From Mesolinea sp964536465 (GTDB taxonomy: Bacteria; Chloroflexota; Anaerolineae; Anaerolineales; Anaerolineaceae): a DNA stretch of 23,170 nucleotides. The notes beneath the pieces were generated by a model. That model saw only the letters and a list, made by a program, of their open reading frames with translations. It was not told where the DNA came from and did no database searches. Shown here one piece after another: positions 1 to 6,150 of the stretch. Both the position numbers and the translations under genes were made by a program. The stretch spans positions 1 to 23,170 of the forward strand of contig CAZHXQ010000023.1 in NCBI GenBank assembly GCA_964536465.1, given 5' to 3'. The first letter of the stretch is position 1; each line of letters begins with the position of its first letter.

Positions 1-1
1 T

Positions 2-403
2 ATTGATCTCTACTCTGCCTCAGGAATGGTCGCGAACTTCACCGGTAGTGAGGATATGTCCTTTAGGGATGTGACCGACGCCCTGAAAACTCTCCAGGAT
101 GCAACAGGGGGTCATGCAGACATTATTCCCGGAATCATTACTGACCCGAGAATGGAAGACCGGGTCCAACTCATCTTGATCGTTACGGGAATCGGTGCAC
201 CAAAAGCAAATTTTCCAGATAGCAGTTTCAATGGACTGGCAAAAAATGAAGACCAATATACCCAGCCGGTTGAAACGGACAGTATCGATGCGTACGAGAC
301 ACCTGCATCAAAAAATGAGATCGGTCTGGAACAATACCCCAATCTCGATGCCAGAGACAATCTCTCAGTACCAGCCTTTTTGCGCAGGAGAATGAAGAAG
401 TAG
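2..403 (+). CDS. ftsZ: Cell division protein FtsZ, C-terminal part (5' truncated by window)
   Basis: The reading frame is open from the window edge, giving the last 133 residues. Seen: a segment with FtsZ C-terminal-domain character (start 'SGMVANFTGSEDMSFRDV', then 'HADIIPGIITDPRMEDRVQL', ending 'LIVTGIGAP'), an acidic low-complexity linker of about 45 residues, and a terminal peptide 'LSVPAFLRRRMKK'. That last piece matches the conserved FtsZ C-terminal peptide (hydrophobic, Pro, Ala/Thr, Phe-Leu, Arg cluster) that binds FtsZ anchors such as FtsA or SepF. FtsZ is the tubulin-like GTPase of the division ring. Its GTP-binding part (GGGTGTG region) lies outside the window, so GTPase competence cannot be judged. 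A divergent FtsZ paralogue is possible, but the intact terminal peptide favours true FtsZ. The next gene starts 6 bp after the stop, which suggests an operon. Confidence 0.85.
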   Translation: MDLYSASGMVANFTGSEDMSFRDVTDALKTLQDATGGHADIIPGIITDPRMEDRVQLILIVTGIGAPKANFPDSSFNGLAKNEDQYTQPVETDSIDAYETPASKNEIGLEQYPNLDARDNLSVPAFLRRRMKK

Positions 404-409
404 GCAACT

Positions 410-631
410 ATGAAAGCAGAAGCCATCCGGAAAGTAAACGAAAAGGTCGCGAGGAGATATCCAAAACTATTGGGTGTGAGCCCTAAAGTAAGCGCTCACC
501 CCACAGACAGCTATTTACTCATCTACAGTTACCGTGATGCCCTGCCCAATGGGAAGTCAATTTGCCATACAATTCGCGTTGTTGCAGATGAAGATGGCAA
601 AATTAGCAAGATGTCGTCTTCAAGAGGATGA
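410..631 (+). CDS. Conserved-looking small protein of unknown function, 73 aa
   Basis: Not recognised as a named family. The start is 6 bp after the ftsZ stop, with only a weak Shine-Dalgarno-like 'GTAGG' overlapping that stop, so translation is probably coupled to ftsZ. The protein is basic at the N-terminus (MKAEAIRKVNEKVARRYPKL). It is then rich in predicted beta strands ('SYLLIYSYRDAL', 'TIRVVADEDGKISKMSSSRG'), with no signal peptide or membrane helix, so it is probably a cytoplasmic single beta-rich domain. Its stop overlaps a possible ATG of the next gene (ATGA at 628-631), another sign of an operon. A link to cell division is inferred only from its position. Confidence 0.75.
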   Translation: MKAEAIRKVNEKVARRYPKLLGVSPKVSAHPTDSYLLIYSYRDALPNGKSICHTIRVVADEDGKISKMSSSRG

Positions 632-645
632 TTGAGGAGCACAGC

Positions 646-1005
646 ATGAGCGCGACAAGCTATCCGATGCGCACACCTTACACAAGAAGACGAATGAAGA
701 AAGTCCGAAAGCAGGCGCTGGCAGATCAGCCTGTAATGCTTTCTTTTGAGACTCAGCGCGTGATCGCGGCGAAGCAAGCCATGCCAGTAGATCGAATCGT
801 AATGGAGGCTTCTGAGACCGAACACCTTAGTTTTCAACCAACGGTAAGGGTTGAGATAAAGCGTTATTCCCCTGGGTTAGAAAGAGGGGAAACGTTAATG
901 AACAGGGTTGGCAAGCACGACTTTTTTAAAACCCAGGCCTACATGCTGGTTGCTATCTCTGTAATGGGGCTTTTGATTGGTTTCTTTATCGCTTACTTTA
1001 TCTGA
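646..1005 (+). CDS. Small tail-anchored membrane protein of unknown function, 119 aa
   Basis: The start at 646 is chosen because GAGGAG (634-639) lies 6 bp upstream. An in-frame ATG at 628, overlapping the previous stop as ATGA, is the alternative (125 aa). The protein has a strongly basic N-terminal patch (TRRRMKKVRKQ, residues about 13-23), a middle region of about 70 residues without a recognised domain, and one hydrophobic helix at the extreme C-terminus (residues about 98-119, 'AYMLVAISVMGLLIGFFIAY'). This predicts a tail-anchored inner-membrane protein with its basic N-terminus in the cytoplasm. Third in a row with ftsZ; a role at the division ring or membrane is inference from context. 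Its 3' end overlaps the convergent gene's 3' end by 13 bp, with no terminator between them. Confidence 0.75.
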   Translation: MSATSYPMRTPYTRRRMKKVRKQALADQPVMLSFETQRVIAAKQAMPVDRIVMEASETEHLSFQPTVRVEIKRYSPGLERGETLMNRVGKHDFFKTQAYMLVAISVMGLLIGFFIAYFI

Positions 1006-2288
1006 CCATGCACCAATGGATAAACATAATCACGAATGACGGTCTCATTATCAGGATCGTCGTTTAGTTTAATTAAAGCCCAGACTTCGTCATGGTAAAC
1101 AGACTCTCCAGGATTGATCGTCTCCCAGGCACTTAACGTTTCCAACTCGAGCATGTCTTCGTCAAAGTAGATCTCGATGTTACTGCGCAGATCAGGATAG
1201 TTCTCCTCTTCTGATTGCAGCTGGGGGACAAAAATGACAAGCACAAGGTCCTCCAGACGATAAGCCAGCCATGCCTTACGGTTGAAGCTGCCAACCTTCT
1301 GCTTGCTCTTAGTTCTGCTTTGATCGATTTCAAGCCACTCATCCTTCCATTGGTAAGCCGGATTAGCCAGAGAAGTGTAGTCCCAAAGATTTATCTGATT
1401 TCTGGCTTGAAGCTGCTTTTGGGGACTGATCTCTTTGTCAAAAGGCATGAACCCCGTGCCCCCTGGCGTTAAGGACGTGATACCCCAGGAAGCTGTTGTG
1501 ATGGGTGATTGGCCCCGGTTGATGAGTTCATTTCTGACAACAAACGAAGCCATCACGCCTGAGTCACAATCCTTGTTATTTTGGAAGTGATGCTTGCTGC
1601 TCTCATCATTCATGCTCGGTGGCTCTGATAACTGTTCCTCAAGACCAGGCCTGGCGAAGGATTTTGGATCATCATCCTGGCCACCCTCCCTTTCAACATC
1701 TTTCCCTTTATCCATTTTGACTACACGCATTAATTTGTCTGTCTCAACATTATTCTCATGAGAAAGCTGTAGCCTCTCTCCTACCCCAATATCTTCCGAA
1801 ACCACGTGACCCTGACCTAATGTGGCTACGCGCATTAATTTATCTTCTTTGATATTATCTTTCGTGGAGTTTTCACTAACCTCAACCTCCCCAGAATCCT
1901 CAACTAACATTTTTCTCTCAGCTATTGTGGCTACGCGCATTGATAGCCGTTTTTCGAGGTTACTTTCATCCGCTTTCCTGATTAAGATCAATATGCCTTC
2001 CTCTTCAAGCAGGACTGCCTCAATGGTCTCGTTATCAGGAATATAGGACAACTGCGGGTCTTCAGGTGCAGCCCATAGGCGGTGGCCGCCATAAAAAAGA
2101 AAACTATCATCCCCGCTCCTGCCAACTTGGCCTTCAAAAAGTTTCAGCAAGTTGGTCTCACCTTCAAATCCAAGAAAAATTATCCTTGGACCGATGTCTG
2201 CAGTCGCAATCATTTCAACGCCAGCGTTCCTGAGAGAAAAACAGTTTTTCCAACCCCCAAAACTTGTTTTGTGAATCTTATTATTCAT
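993..2288 (-). CDS. DUF4380-like (aldose-epimerase-like fold) protein with in-frame repeat insertion, 431 aa
   Basis: The N-terminal part ('GWKNCFSLRNAGVEMIATAD', then 'IGPRIIFLGFEG' and 'YGGHRLWAAPED', residues 12-77) and the C-terminal part ('SFVVRNELINRGQSPITTAS', a 'PGG' turn, 'NIEIYFDEDMLELETLSAW', residues about 248-420) fit one beta-sandwich of the DUF4380/galactose-mutarotase-like type, usually about 290-300 residues by my recollection. No enzymatic activity can be assigned. Here the two halves are separated by about 130 extra residues (roughly 117-245) that are hydrophilic, acidic and probably disordered. They carry MRV(A/V) at residues 117, 152 and 187, a period of exactly 35. The frame stays open, so the gene is probably expressed, not broken. 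Start ATG at 2288; AGAGGA lies about 13 bp upstream, rather far. Divergent from the 2356 gene. The family label comes from memory of sequence patterns and the insertion is an inference. Confidence 0.7.
   Translation of the reverse strand: MNNKIHKTSFGGWKNCFSLRNAGVEMIATADIGPRIIFLGFEGETNLLKLFEGQVGRSGDDSFLFYGGHRLWAAPEDPQLSYIPDNETIEAVLLEEEGILILIRKADESNLEKRLSMRVATIAERKMLVEDSGEVEVSENSTKDNIKEDKLMRVATLGQGHVVSEDIGVGERLQLSHENNVETDKLMRVVKMDKGKDVEREGGQDDDPKSFARPGLEEQLSEPPSMNDESSKHHFQNNKDCDSGVMASFVVRNELINRGQSPITTASWGITSLTPGGTGFMPFDKEISPQKQLQARNQINLWDYTSLANPAYQWKDEWLEIDQSRTKSKQKVGSFNRKAWLAYRLEDLVLVIFVPQLQSEEENYPDLRSNIEIYFDEDMLELETLSAWETINPGESVYHDEVWALIKLNDDPDNETVIRDYVYPLVHGQIK
1719..1940 (-). repeat. Three in-frame copies of a short repeat at 105-bp spacing (KLMRVAT element)
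   Basis: On the + strand the core GGCTACGCGCAT begins at 1824 and 1929, and a diverged copy (GACTACACGCAT) at 1719, so the spacing is 105 bp twice. Read on the minus strand the core encodes (D)KLMRVAT. Between cores the sequences are diverged but equal in length (35 codons). My base-by-base comparison of the two full units gives about 60 of 105 identical positions, concentrated at the unit boundaries. The core also occurs once outside genes at 4656-4675. This is either an old tandem duplication or a short dispersed element that inserted in frame. Confidence 0.75.
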
Positions 2289-2298
2289 ATTCTATGAA

Positions 2299-2326
2299 TT
2301 GTCCTCTAATGTATTTAATGTATAAT
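2299..2326 (+). promoter_or_regulatory. Promoter of the 2356-4375 gene pair
   Basis: A -35-like TTGTCC (2299-2304) and a perfect -10 TATAAT (2321-2326) are separated by 16 bp. Transcription would start near 2333, giving a leader of about 23 nt with Shine-Dalgarno AAGAGGA (2345-2351) before the ATG at 2356. Confidence 0.65.
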
Positions 2327-2355
2327 CTAATGATACCTGACCTTAAGAGGATTTT

Positions 2356-3945
2356 ATGACCGCTTCACCCAAAAATAAGAACGCCAGCTACTGGGATAAC
2401 TTCACAATTGGTCCTGAGGACCTGCAATATCTTACCAATCACCTCTTTGAAACTGAAGAACCACTCTCGATACGGAATCTAAGCCAGGTCCTGGTAAACC
2501 GGCGGCTCAATCAGCTTGCGGAAGAAGAGGCCGCACGTAAAGCAAAAGCCGGCTTTACCTATTTGCCCGGCAAAAGTTATCAGCCTGGCGATAAATTGAA
2601 CTTCCCTGAGCTTGATGATATCACCGGAATTGTTACAGCGATTCGCGAAGGGGACAATCCTGGGTTAGGCAGCTTTCAGGTTATTCAGGTTGAATTTGAG
2701 GATGGCAGCATTAAAGAATTCGTAACAGGGATGCAAGCTCATCAACTCAACCAAAAAGACTATCTGGCCAGTTCTGGCGAAGTTCAGAACACTGGAACAA
2801 TTATGAACCTCAGAGGTCGGCAAATCAGTGCTCTTCTACGCAGCGCGCTTGAAGCACAAAACGATCTGGTTCGCATCGGTGATACCTGGTTCCCCCGCTC
2901 TCTTTTAATTGACATCGGAGCAGGTTATCTCAACCTTGCCGAAGCCATTTTGGATTCGATGGCCGGAGGCCCGATTGGGATCGGGGAACTGATGGAACAG
3001 CTCGAATTGACCAACAGCGATGAAAACCAGAAACTACTTGAGTTCTCGGTTAATTACGCTCTCCAGGAAGATCCGCGCTTCGACGAAGTTGGAACCACCC
3101 GACAGTTCTCCTGGTTCTTGCGTCGATTGGAGCCCGAGGAAGTCCTTGAGACCCCGATTTACCTGCGCGCCGAGCGGCATTCGATCATTTCGGATGATCT
3201 GGACGATGAGACTTACCAGTTGTTATACGATCTGGACGATGAACTTTCCTTCTCAACCGAAGACATCATTGACAACGAGCCCACCGAAACGATCCGCCTG
3301 ACCCTGACCTATCCGCATTGGAGGGCGGGCAGTTTGCCCGTGACCCCCCTGACGAGTCAGGTGTTACCCTCGTCGCTGCAGTCGCACACCGTTAAAATCG
3401 CTTTCGTTGACGAACAAAACCAGGACCCTATTTCTGCCTGGGTGGTGCGGGATAAAAATTACGTGATCGGATTGCGCGATTATTATCTGGAAAAGAATCT
3501 GATTCCCGGCAGCATCCTCGAGATCACCAGGACGGATGACCCGGGTGTCATGAAGATCGCGCCAGAGAAAAAGCGTTCGAACAAGGAATGGATCAAAACC
3601 GTTCTGGTTGGGGTAGACGGAGGACTTGTTTTCGCCCTGCTCAGGCAGGCAATTTCTGCTGGCTTCAACGAGCGCATGGCAATCGCCATCCCTGATACAG
3701 GCGGGTTGGATGAAGTTTGGAAGAATCGGCAAAGCAAACCACCAGCTTTGAAGACCGACGTTATGAGAATGATGTCGGAACTATCCAAGTTGAACAATCA
3801 AAGGCATGTACACTTTGTAGACTTGTATGCAGCCATGAATGTGGTTCGCCGCACTGCCCCAATGGATTTGCTGGATGTCCTGCGTTCAAGTGATGATTTC
3901 TTCCATGTCGGGGACCATTACTACCATATCACAGAGAAGCTGTAG
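2356..3945 (+). CDS. Unrecognised cytoplasmic protein, 529 aa, with HTH-like segments
   Basis: The start is supported by AAGAGGA 4 bp upstream and a good promoter. No family is recognised. Visible parts: an N-terminal helical segment (residues about 17-65) that could be a helix-turn-helix; a small beta-barrel-like stretch (about 75-125, 'YQPGDKLNFPELDDITGIV' onward) resembling an SH3/KOW-type fold; a second possible winged helix (about 205-265, 'GPIGIGELMEQLEL' onward) faintly reminiscent of HARE-HTH domains; an acidic patch with a repeated DLDDE motif near 280-300; and a C-terminal alpha/beta region. There is no signal peptide, membrane helix or catalytic motif I can name. The downstream 140-aa gene starts 7 bp after the stop, so the two probably work together. 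Nucleic-acid binding is only a guess from fold impressions. Confidence 0.8.
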   Translation: MTASPKNKNASYWDNFTIGPEDLQYLTNHLFETEEPLSIRNLSQVLVNRRLNQLAEEEAARKAKAGFTYLPGKSYQPGDKLNFPELDDITGIVTAIREGDNPGLGSFQVIQVEFEDGSIKEFVTGMQAHQLNQKDYLASSGEVQNTGTIMNLRGRQISALLRSALEAQNDLVRIGDTWFPRSLLIDIGAGYLNLAEAILDSMAGGPIGIGELMEQLELTNSDENQKLLEFSVNYALQEDPRFDEVGTTRQFSWFLRRLEPEEVLETPIYLRAERHSIISDDLDDETYQLLYDLDDELSFSTEDIIDNEPTETIRLTLTYPHWRAGSLPVTPLTSQVLPSSLQSHTVKIAFVDEQNQDPISAWVVRDKNYVIGLRDYYLEKNLIPGSILEITRTDDPGVMKIAPEKKRSNKEWIKTVLVGVDGGLVFALLRQAISAGFNERMAIAIPDTGGLDEVWKNRQSKPPALKTDVMRMMSELSKLNNQRHVHFVDLYAAMNVVRRTAPMDLLDVLRSSDDFFHVGDHYYHITEKL

Positions 3946-3952
3946 GAGCATC

Positions 3953-4375
3953 ATGCTAAGTAAATCCAGTTTGATTAAACCCAACAGGAATACAAAATTT
4001 CGCATCGATTTTGATTGGTGGAAGTCCCAGGATCGAAACTGGCGTAATTCGCTCATTTCTTATCTCTGTCCTGAGCACAGGGAAGCCTTTGCGCAGCACA
4101 CTGATGGCTCAGAACTGGACCTGGTTGATCCCGAAACCGGAGAGGTTACCAAGGGCGACGCTTTGATCCACACCTTAATCACACACTGTGCCCGCCAAGA
4201 AGATTTCATCACCCCCAGCGCTCCTCTGGTCGATTCTATCTTCAAGGTTTTTTTGAGCAGAGATAACCAACCAATGGATTCTGAAGAACTCGCAGCGGTT
4301 GTGAGCAAACCTGCTCAGACCATTTTAAGCACAATTGGCTCAACAAGAGTTTATAAGGGAATTCGCCCTGTGTGA
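3953..4375 (+). CDS. Unrecognised protein, 140 aa, with possible C-terminal winged helix
   Basis: An upstream in-frame ATG at 3839 lies inside the previous gene. The start at 3953 is preferred because TAGGAG overlaps the previous stop (3943-3948) a few bases upstream. The product is soluble. It opens with basic and aromatic residues ('FRIDFDWWKSQDRNWRNSL'), has a middle section naming no known domain ('PEHREAFAQHTDGSELDLVD'), and ends with a helix-turn-helix-like stretch ('MDSEELAAVVSKPAQTILST' then 'IGSTRVYKGIRPV'). It is coupled to the 529-aa gene and directly followed by tRNA-Arg. Function unknown; its ending resembles DNA- or RNA-binding winged helices, but this is low-confidence inference. 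Confidence 0.75.
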   Translation: MLSKSSLIKPNRNTKFRIDFDWWKSQDRNWRNSLISYLCPEHREAFAQHTDGSELDLVDPETGEVTKGDALIHTLITHCARQEDFITPSAPLVDSIFKVFLSRDNQPMDSEELAAVVSKPAQTILSTIGSTRVYKGIRPV

Positions 4376-4392
4376 TTTTTACAAAAAAGTAG

Positions 4393-4398
4393 TATAAT
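4393..4398 (+). promoter_or_regulatory. -10 box of the tRNA-Arg promoter
   Basis: Perfect TATAAT ending 10 bp before the tRNA 5' end. The -35 position, inside the end of the upstream CDS, is poor, so the promoter may rely on an upstream element or on readthrough. Confidence 0.5.
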
Positions 4399-4408
4399 AT
4401 TCGACCCT

Positions 4409-4481
4409 GCCCCCGTAGCTCAATGGACAGAGCACCAGTCTTCTAAACTGTTTGTTGCGCGTTCGATTCGCGCCGGGGGTA
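4409..4481 (+). tRNA. tRNA-Arg (anticodon TCT)
   Basis: Cloverleaf folded by eye: acceptor GCCCCCG pairs with CGGGGGT (G-U at the first pair), D stem GCTC/GAGC, anticodon stem CCAGT/ACTGT with a mismatched first pair, loop CTTCTAA with anticodon TCT, and T stem GCGCG/CGCGC around TTCGATT. The discriminator is A; CCA is not encoded. It reads AGA codons. Confidence 0.93.
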
Positions 4482-4650
4482 TCTCTGTCTGTTAGCATCT
4501 CGGCTTTATAACTCTTTCCGTACTCATCCTCTTTCTGGACGCTTGTAATTTTAGGTAATCCTTGGGCAACCAAACTCTTACTCAACTAAAACTCGCCTTT
4601 TAATCCACAACCCGACCTTACATAATAGCATCCATCGAGATCATCACCCT

Positions 4651-4680
4651 ATTATGGCTACGCGCATTAATTTGTTGGGT
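4651..4680 (-). repeat. Intergenic copy of the KLMRVAT repeat core
   Basis: The + strand holds GGCTACGCGCATTAATTTGT at 4656-4675, matching the copies inside the 993-2288 gene (identical to the 1824 copy over GGCTACGCGCATTAATTT). Read on the minus strand it would encode KLMRVAIIG and then stop. No gene covers it. The rest of the 4482-4765 interval shows no convincing gene. Confidence 0.7.
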
Positions 4681-4765
4681 GAAAAAACCTTAGATAATCT
4701 ACTGCTTCTACTTGTTTATGGGTGATAATTAGATTGAACTAATTGACCAAGTAGAAAGGATCATC

Positions 4766-5146
4766 ATGAATATATTGAAACGATGGCTGGTAATTTTGTT
4801 GGCCGTTTTTGTGGCGGCCTGGATAGTCCCTGGCATTCAGGTTAACGGAGACGGATGGGTTTCATACGCAGTCATGGCGGCAGTACTAGCCTTGTTGAAT
4901 GCCTTCCTGCTGCCCATTCTGAAAACATTGTCTTGCGGGCTGATCATTCTGACGCTGGGGCTTTTCAGCCTGGTCTTGAATACCGCAGTCTTCATGCTGG
5001 CATCCAATATTTCAGCTGGCTGGTTTAATGCGGGCTATAACGTCAATAGCTGGTGGTCGGCTTTCCTGGGCTCGCTGATAGTAAGTGTGGCCACGATGTT
5101 GTTTGCCAATGATCGTGCCAGCAGCAGAGACCGCAGTAACGACTAA
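4766..5146 (+). CDS. Phage-holin-4/YvlD-type membrane protein, 126 aa
   Basis: The start has GAAAGGA 5 bp upstream. Four hydrophobic helices are visible (about residues 5-23, 31-51, 55-80, 95-116), and the tail is short and charged. 'AWIVPGIQVNG' after helix 1 and 'ALLNAFLLPILKTLSCGLII' in the middle are typical of the small membrane family labelled phage holin family 4 (superfamily IV) / YvlD. Members are widespread chromosomal proteins and are not evidence of a prophage; their function is largely unknown, with links to envelope stress in some bacteria. The gene stands alone between tRNA-Arg and the rpsF promoter, with no phage genes nearby. Confidence 0.8.
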   Translation: MNILKRWLVILLAVFVAAWIVPGIQVNGDGWVSYAVMAAVLALLNAFLLPILKTLSCGLIILTLGLFSLVLNTAVFMLASNISAGWFNAGYNVNSWWSAFLGSLIVSVATMLFANDRASSRDRSND

Positions 5147-5168
5147 TTTCTTTTTGTTCATCATATCG

Positions 5169-5213
5169 GGTTGTGCGGTGGCCTGCTCTCCAGCTGGCTT
5201 TAACCGCACAACC
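5169..5213. repeat. 11-bp perfect inverted repeat with 23-nt loop
   Basis: GGTTGTGCGGT (5169-5179) is the exact reverse complement of ACCGCACAACC (5203-5213). The loop contains the palindrome CCAGCTGG. It lies 23 bp after the holin-like gene and could be a 3' stem-loop or weak terminator, but no T-run follows on either strand. Confidence 0.6.
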
Positions 5214-5390
5214 TCACAGGTAAGCCCAGGTCTGAGCAGAGAGGTTTAAAGTATTCTTTAACTTGTATCACCGAGATTCAACCTTCTCATCATAAATCTG
5301 CAGCAAAAGAGTCCGCGGGAAAAAACGGCATCCAACTACACTTGTGAGACCTTTATTGATCAGTCTGGCGCACTTGAAAACACGATTTTC

Positions 5391-5418
5391 TTGCAAGTTC
5401 TGCCGTTTGTGGTAATAT
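5391..5418 (+). promoter_or_regulatory. Promoter of the rpsF operon
   Basis: TTGCAA (5391-5396), 16-bp spacer, TAATAT (5413-5418). Transcription would begin near 5425, leaving a leader of about 92 nt before rpsF. Confidence 0.65.
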
Positions 5419-5431
5419 TCTAACGTTAAAT

Positions 5432-5516
5432 TCGGCTCAAGCCGATTATCAAACCTTCCACTCCTGTCCGCCTACGGCCAAAGCAGGAGCAGACCCGAGG
5501 AAAGGAGCCTCGAAGT
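5432..5516 (+). promoter_or_regulatory. Structured leader of rpsF, candidate S6:S18 autoregulatory element
   Basis: Three hairpins can be drawn: TCGGC/GCCGA with a TCAA loop (5432-5445); CTCCTG (5461-5466) with CAGGAG (5484-5489), enclosing CCG and CGG; and CGAGG/CCTCG (5496-5512), whose 7-nt loop is AAAGGAG, the Shine-Dalgarno sequence 9 nt before the ATG. CTCCT at 5461-5465 is also complementary to AGGAG in that loop, so two exclusive folds are possible. An S6:S18-binding mRNA leader with a CCG element is known from many bacteria; assigning it here is inference. Confidence 0.5.
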
Positions 5517-5801
5517 ATGCATAAATACGAACTAATTTTTATTCTCCAGGCAGACCTGGACGAAGCGGCACTGGATGCCGCTGTCGAAAACATCGAAACC
5601 CTCATCAAGAACAATCAAGGTGAGATCGCGAAGACCGATCGCTGGGGCAAACGCAAACTGGCTTATCCGATTCGCAAAATGAACGAAGGCTATTACGTTC
5701 TGGTCGAATTTGATTATGAGCCTGAAGCAGTGGCTGCTCTCAAGCGCACCATGGGCTTCAACGAACACATTCTGCGCTACAGCGTAATTCGCATTGATTA
5801 A
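5517..5801 (+). CDS. rpsF: 30S ribosomal protein S6
   Basis: A 94-residue product of normal length for S6. The opening 'MHKYELIFILQADLDEAALD', the central 'WGKRKLAYPIRKMNEGYYVL' and the ending 'TMGFNEHILRYSVIRID' are the standard S6 landmarks. S6 forms a heterodimer with S18 on the platform of the 30S subunit. Shine-Dalgarno AAAGGAG lies in a hairpin loop 9 nt upstream. rpsR follows after 12 bp. The ssb gene, often found between rpsF and rpsR, is absent here. Confidence 0.97.
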   Translation: MHKYELIFILQADLDEAALDAAVENIETLIKNNQGEIAKTDRWGKRKLAYPIRKMNEGYYVLVEFDYEPEAVAALKRTMGFNEHILRYSVIRID

Positions 5802-5813
5802 TCTGGAGGAACA

Positions 5814-6128
5814 ATGACTGAAAACAGACCTACTGACCGTGGCGATCGCAGCAACCGTGACGACCGCCGTGAACGCGGGGGCAGCCGCAACCGCCGGTTC
5901 GTTTCCCGACCCAAATTTTGCCAGTTCTGCAGTGACAAGAAACTGGTGATTGACTACAAAAACGTCGAATTATTGTCCCGTTTGGTCAACGAAACCGGAA
6001 AAATCCGCCCTCGCCGCCAGACGGGCACTTGCGCCAAGCATCAACGTGAAGTTGCGACAGCGATCAAAAACGCTCGACACATTGCCTTACTTCCTTTTGA
6101 AGGTGATTTCTGGGCAGATAACAATTAA
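5814..6128 (+). CDS. rpsR: 30S ribosomal protein S18 with long basic N-terminal extension
   Basis: A 104-residue product. The core from residue 34 on ('PKFCQFCSDKKLVIDYKNVE', 'KIRPRRQTGTCAKHQREVAT', 'NARHIALLPF') is S18. Cys36, Cys39, Cys73 and His76 make this a zinc-binding (C+) type. The first 33 residues are a D/R/G/N-rich, disordered extension, longer than in the roughly 75-residue E. coli protein. GGAGG lies 5 bp before the ATG. S18 pairs with S6, encoded 12 bp upstream, so the order fits co-translation of the heterodimer. Bacteria with C- forms use them under zinc limitation; only the C+ copy is in this window. Confidence 0.97.
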   Translation: MTENRPTDRGDRSNRDDRRERGGSRNRRFVSRPKFCQFCSDKKLVIDYKNVELLSRLVNETGKIRPRRQTGTCAKHQREVATAIKNARHIALLPFEGDFWADNN

Positions 6129-6150
6129 TCTCCATTGAGAAAGAGTTGAG

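Larger units (their letters stand above)
5147..5516. other. 370-bp intergenic region
   Basis: From left to right it holds a long perfect inverted repeat (5169-5213), about 175 bp in which I see no gene or clear signal, the rpsF promoter (5391-5418), and the structured rpsF leader (about 5425-5516). No credible small ORF with a ribosome binding site was found. Confidence 0.6.

Noticed and set aside
1719..1940. CRISPR-like reading of the equal-spaced repeats
   Set aside because: Spacers of about 80 bp, an open reading frame through them, a diverged third repeat and no cas genes argue against it.
4378..4398. TTTACA (4378-4383) as the -35 of tRNA-Arg
   Set aside because: Only 9 bp separate it from the TATAAT, far too short for a sigma-70-type promoter.
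4766..5146. Prophage remnant suggested by the holin-type family name
   Set aside because: The family is widespread on chromosomes and no other phage gene, integrase or att-like duplication is present around it or the tRNAs.
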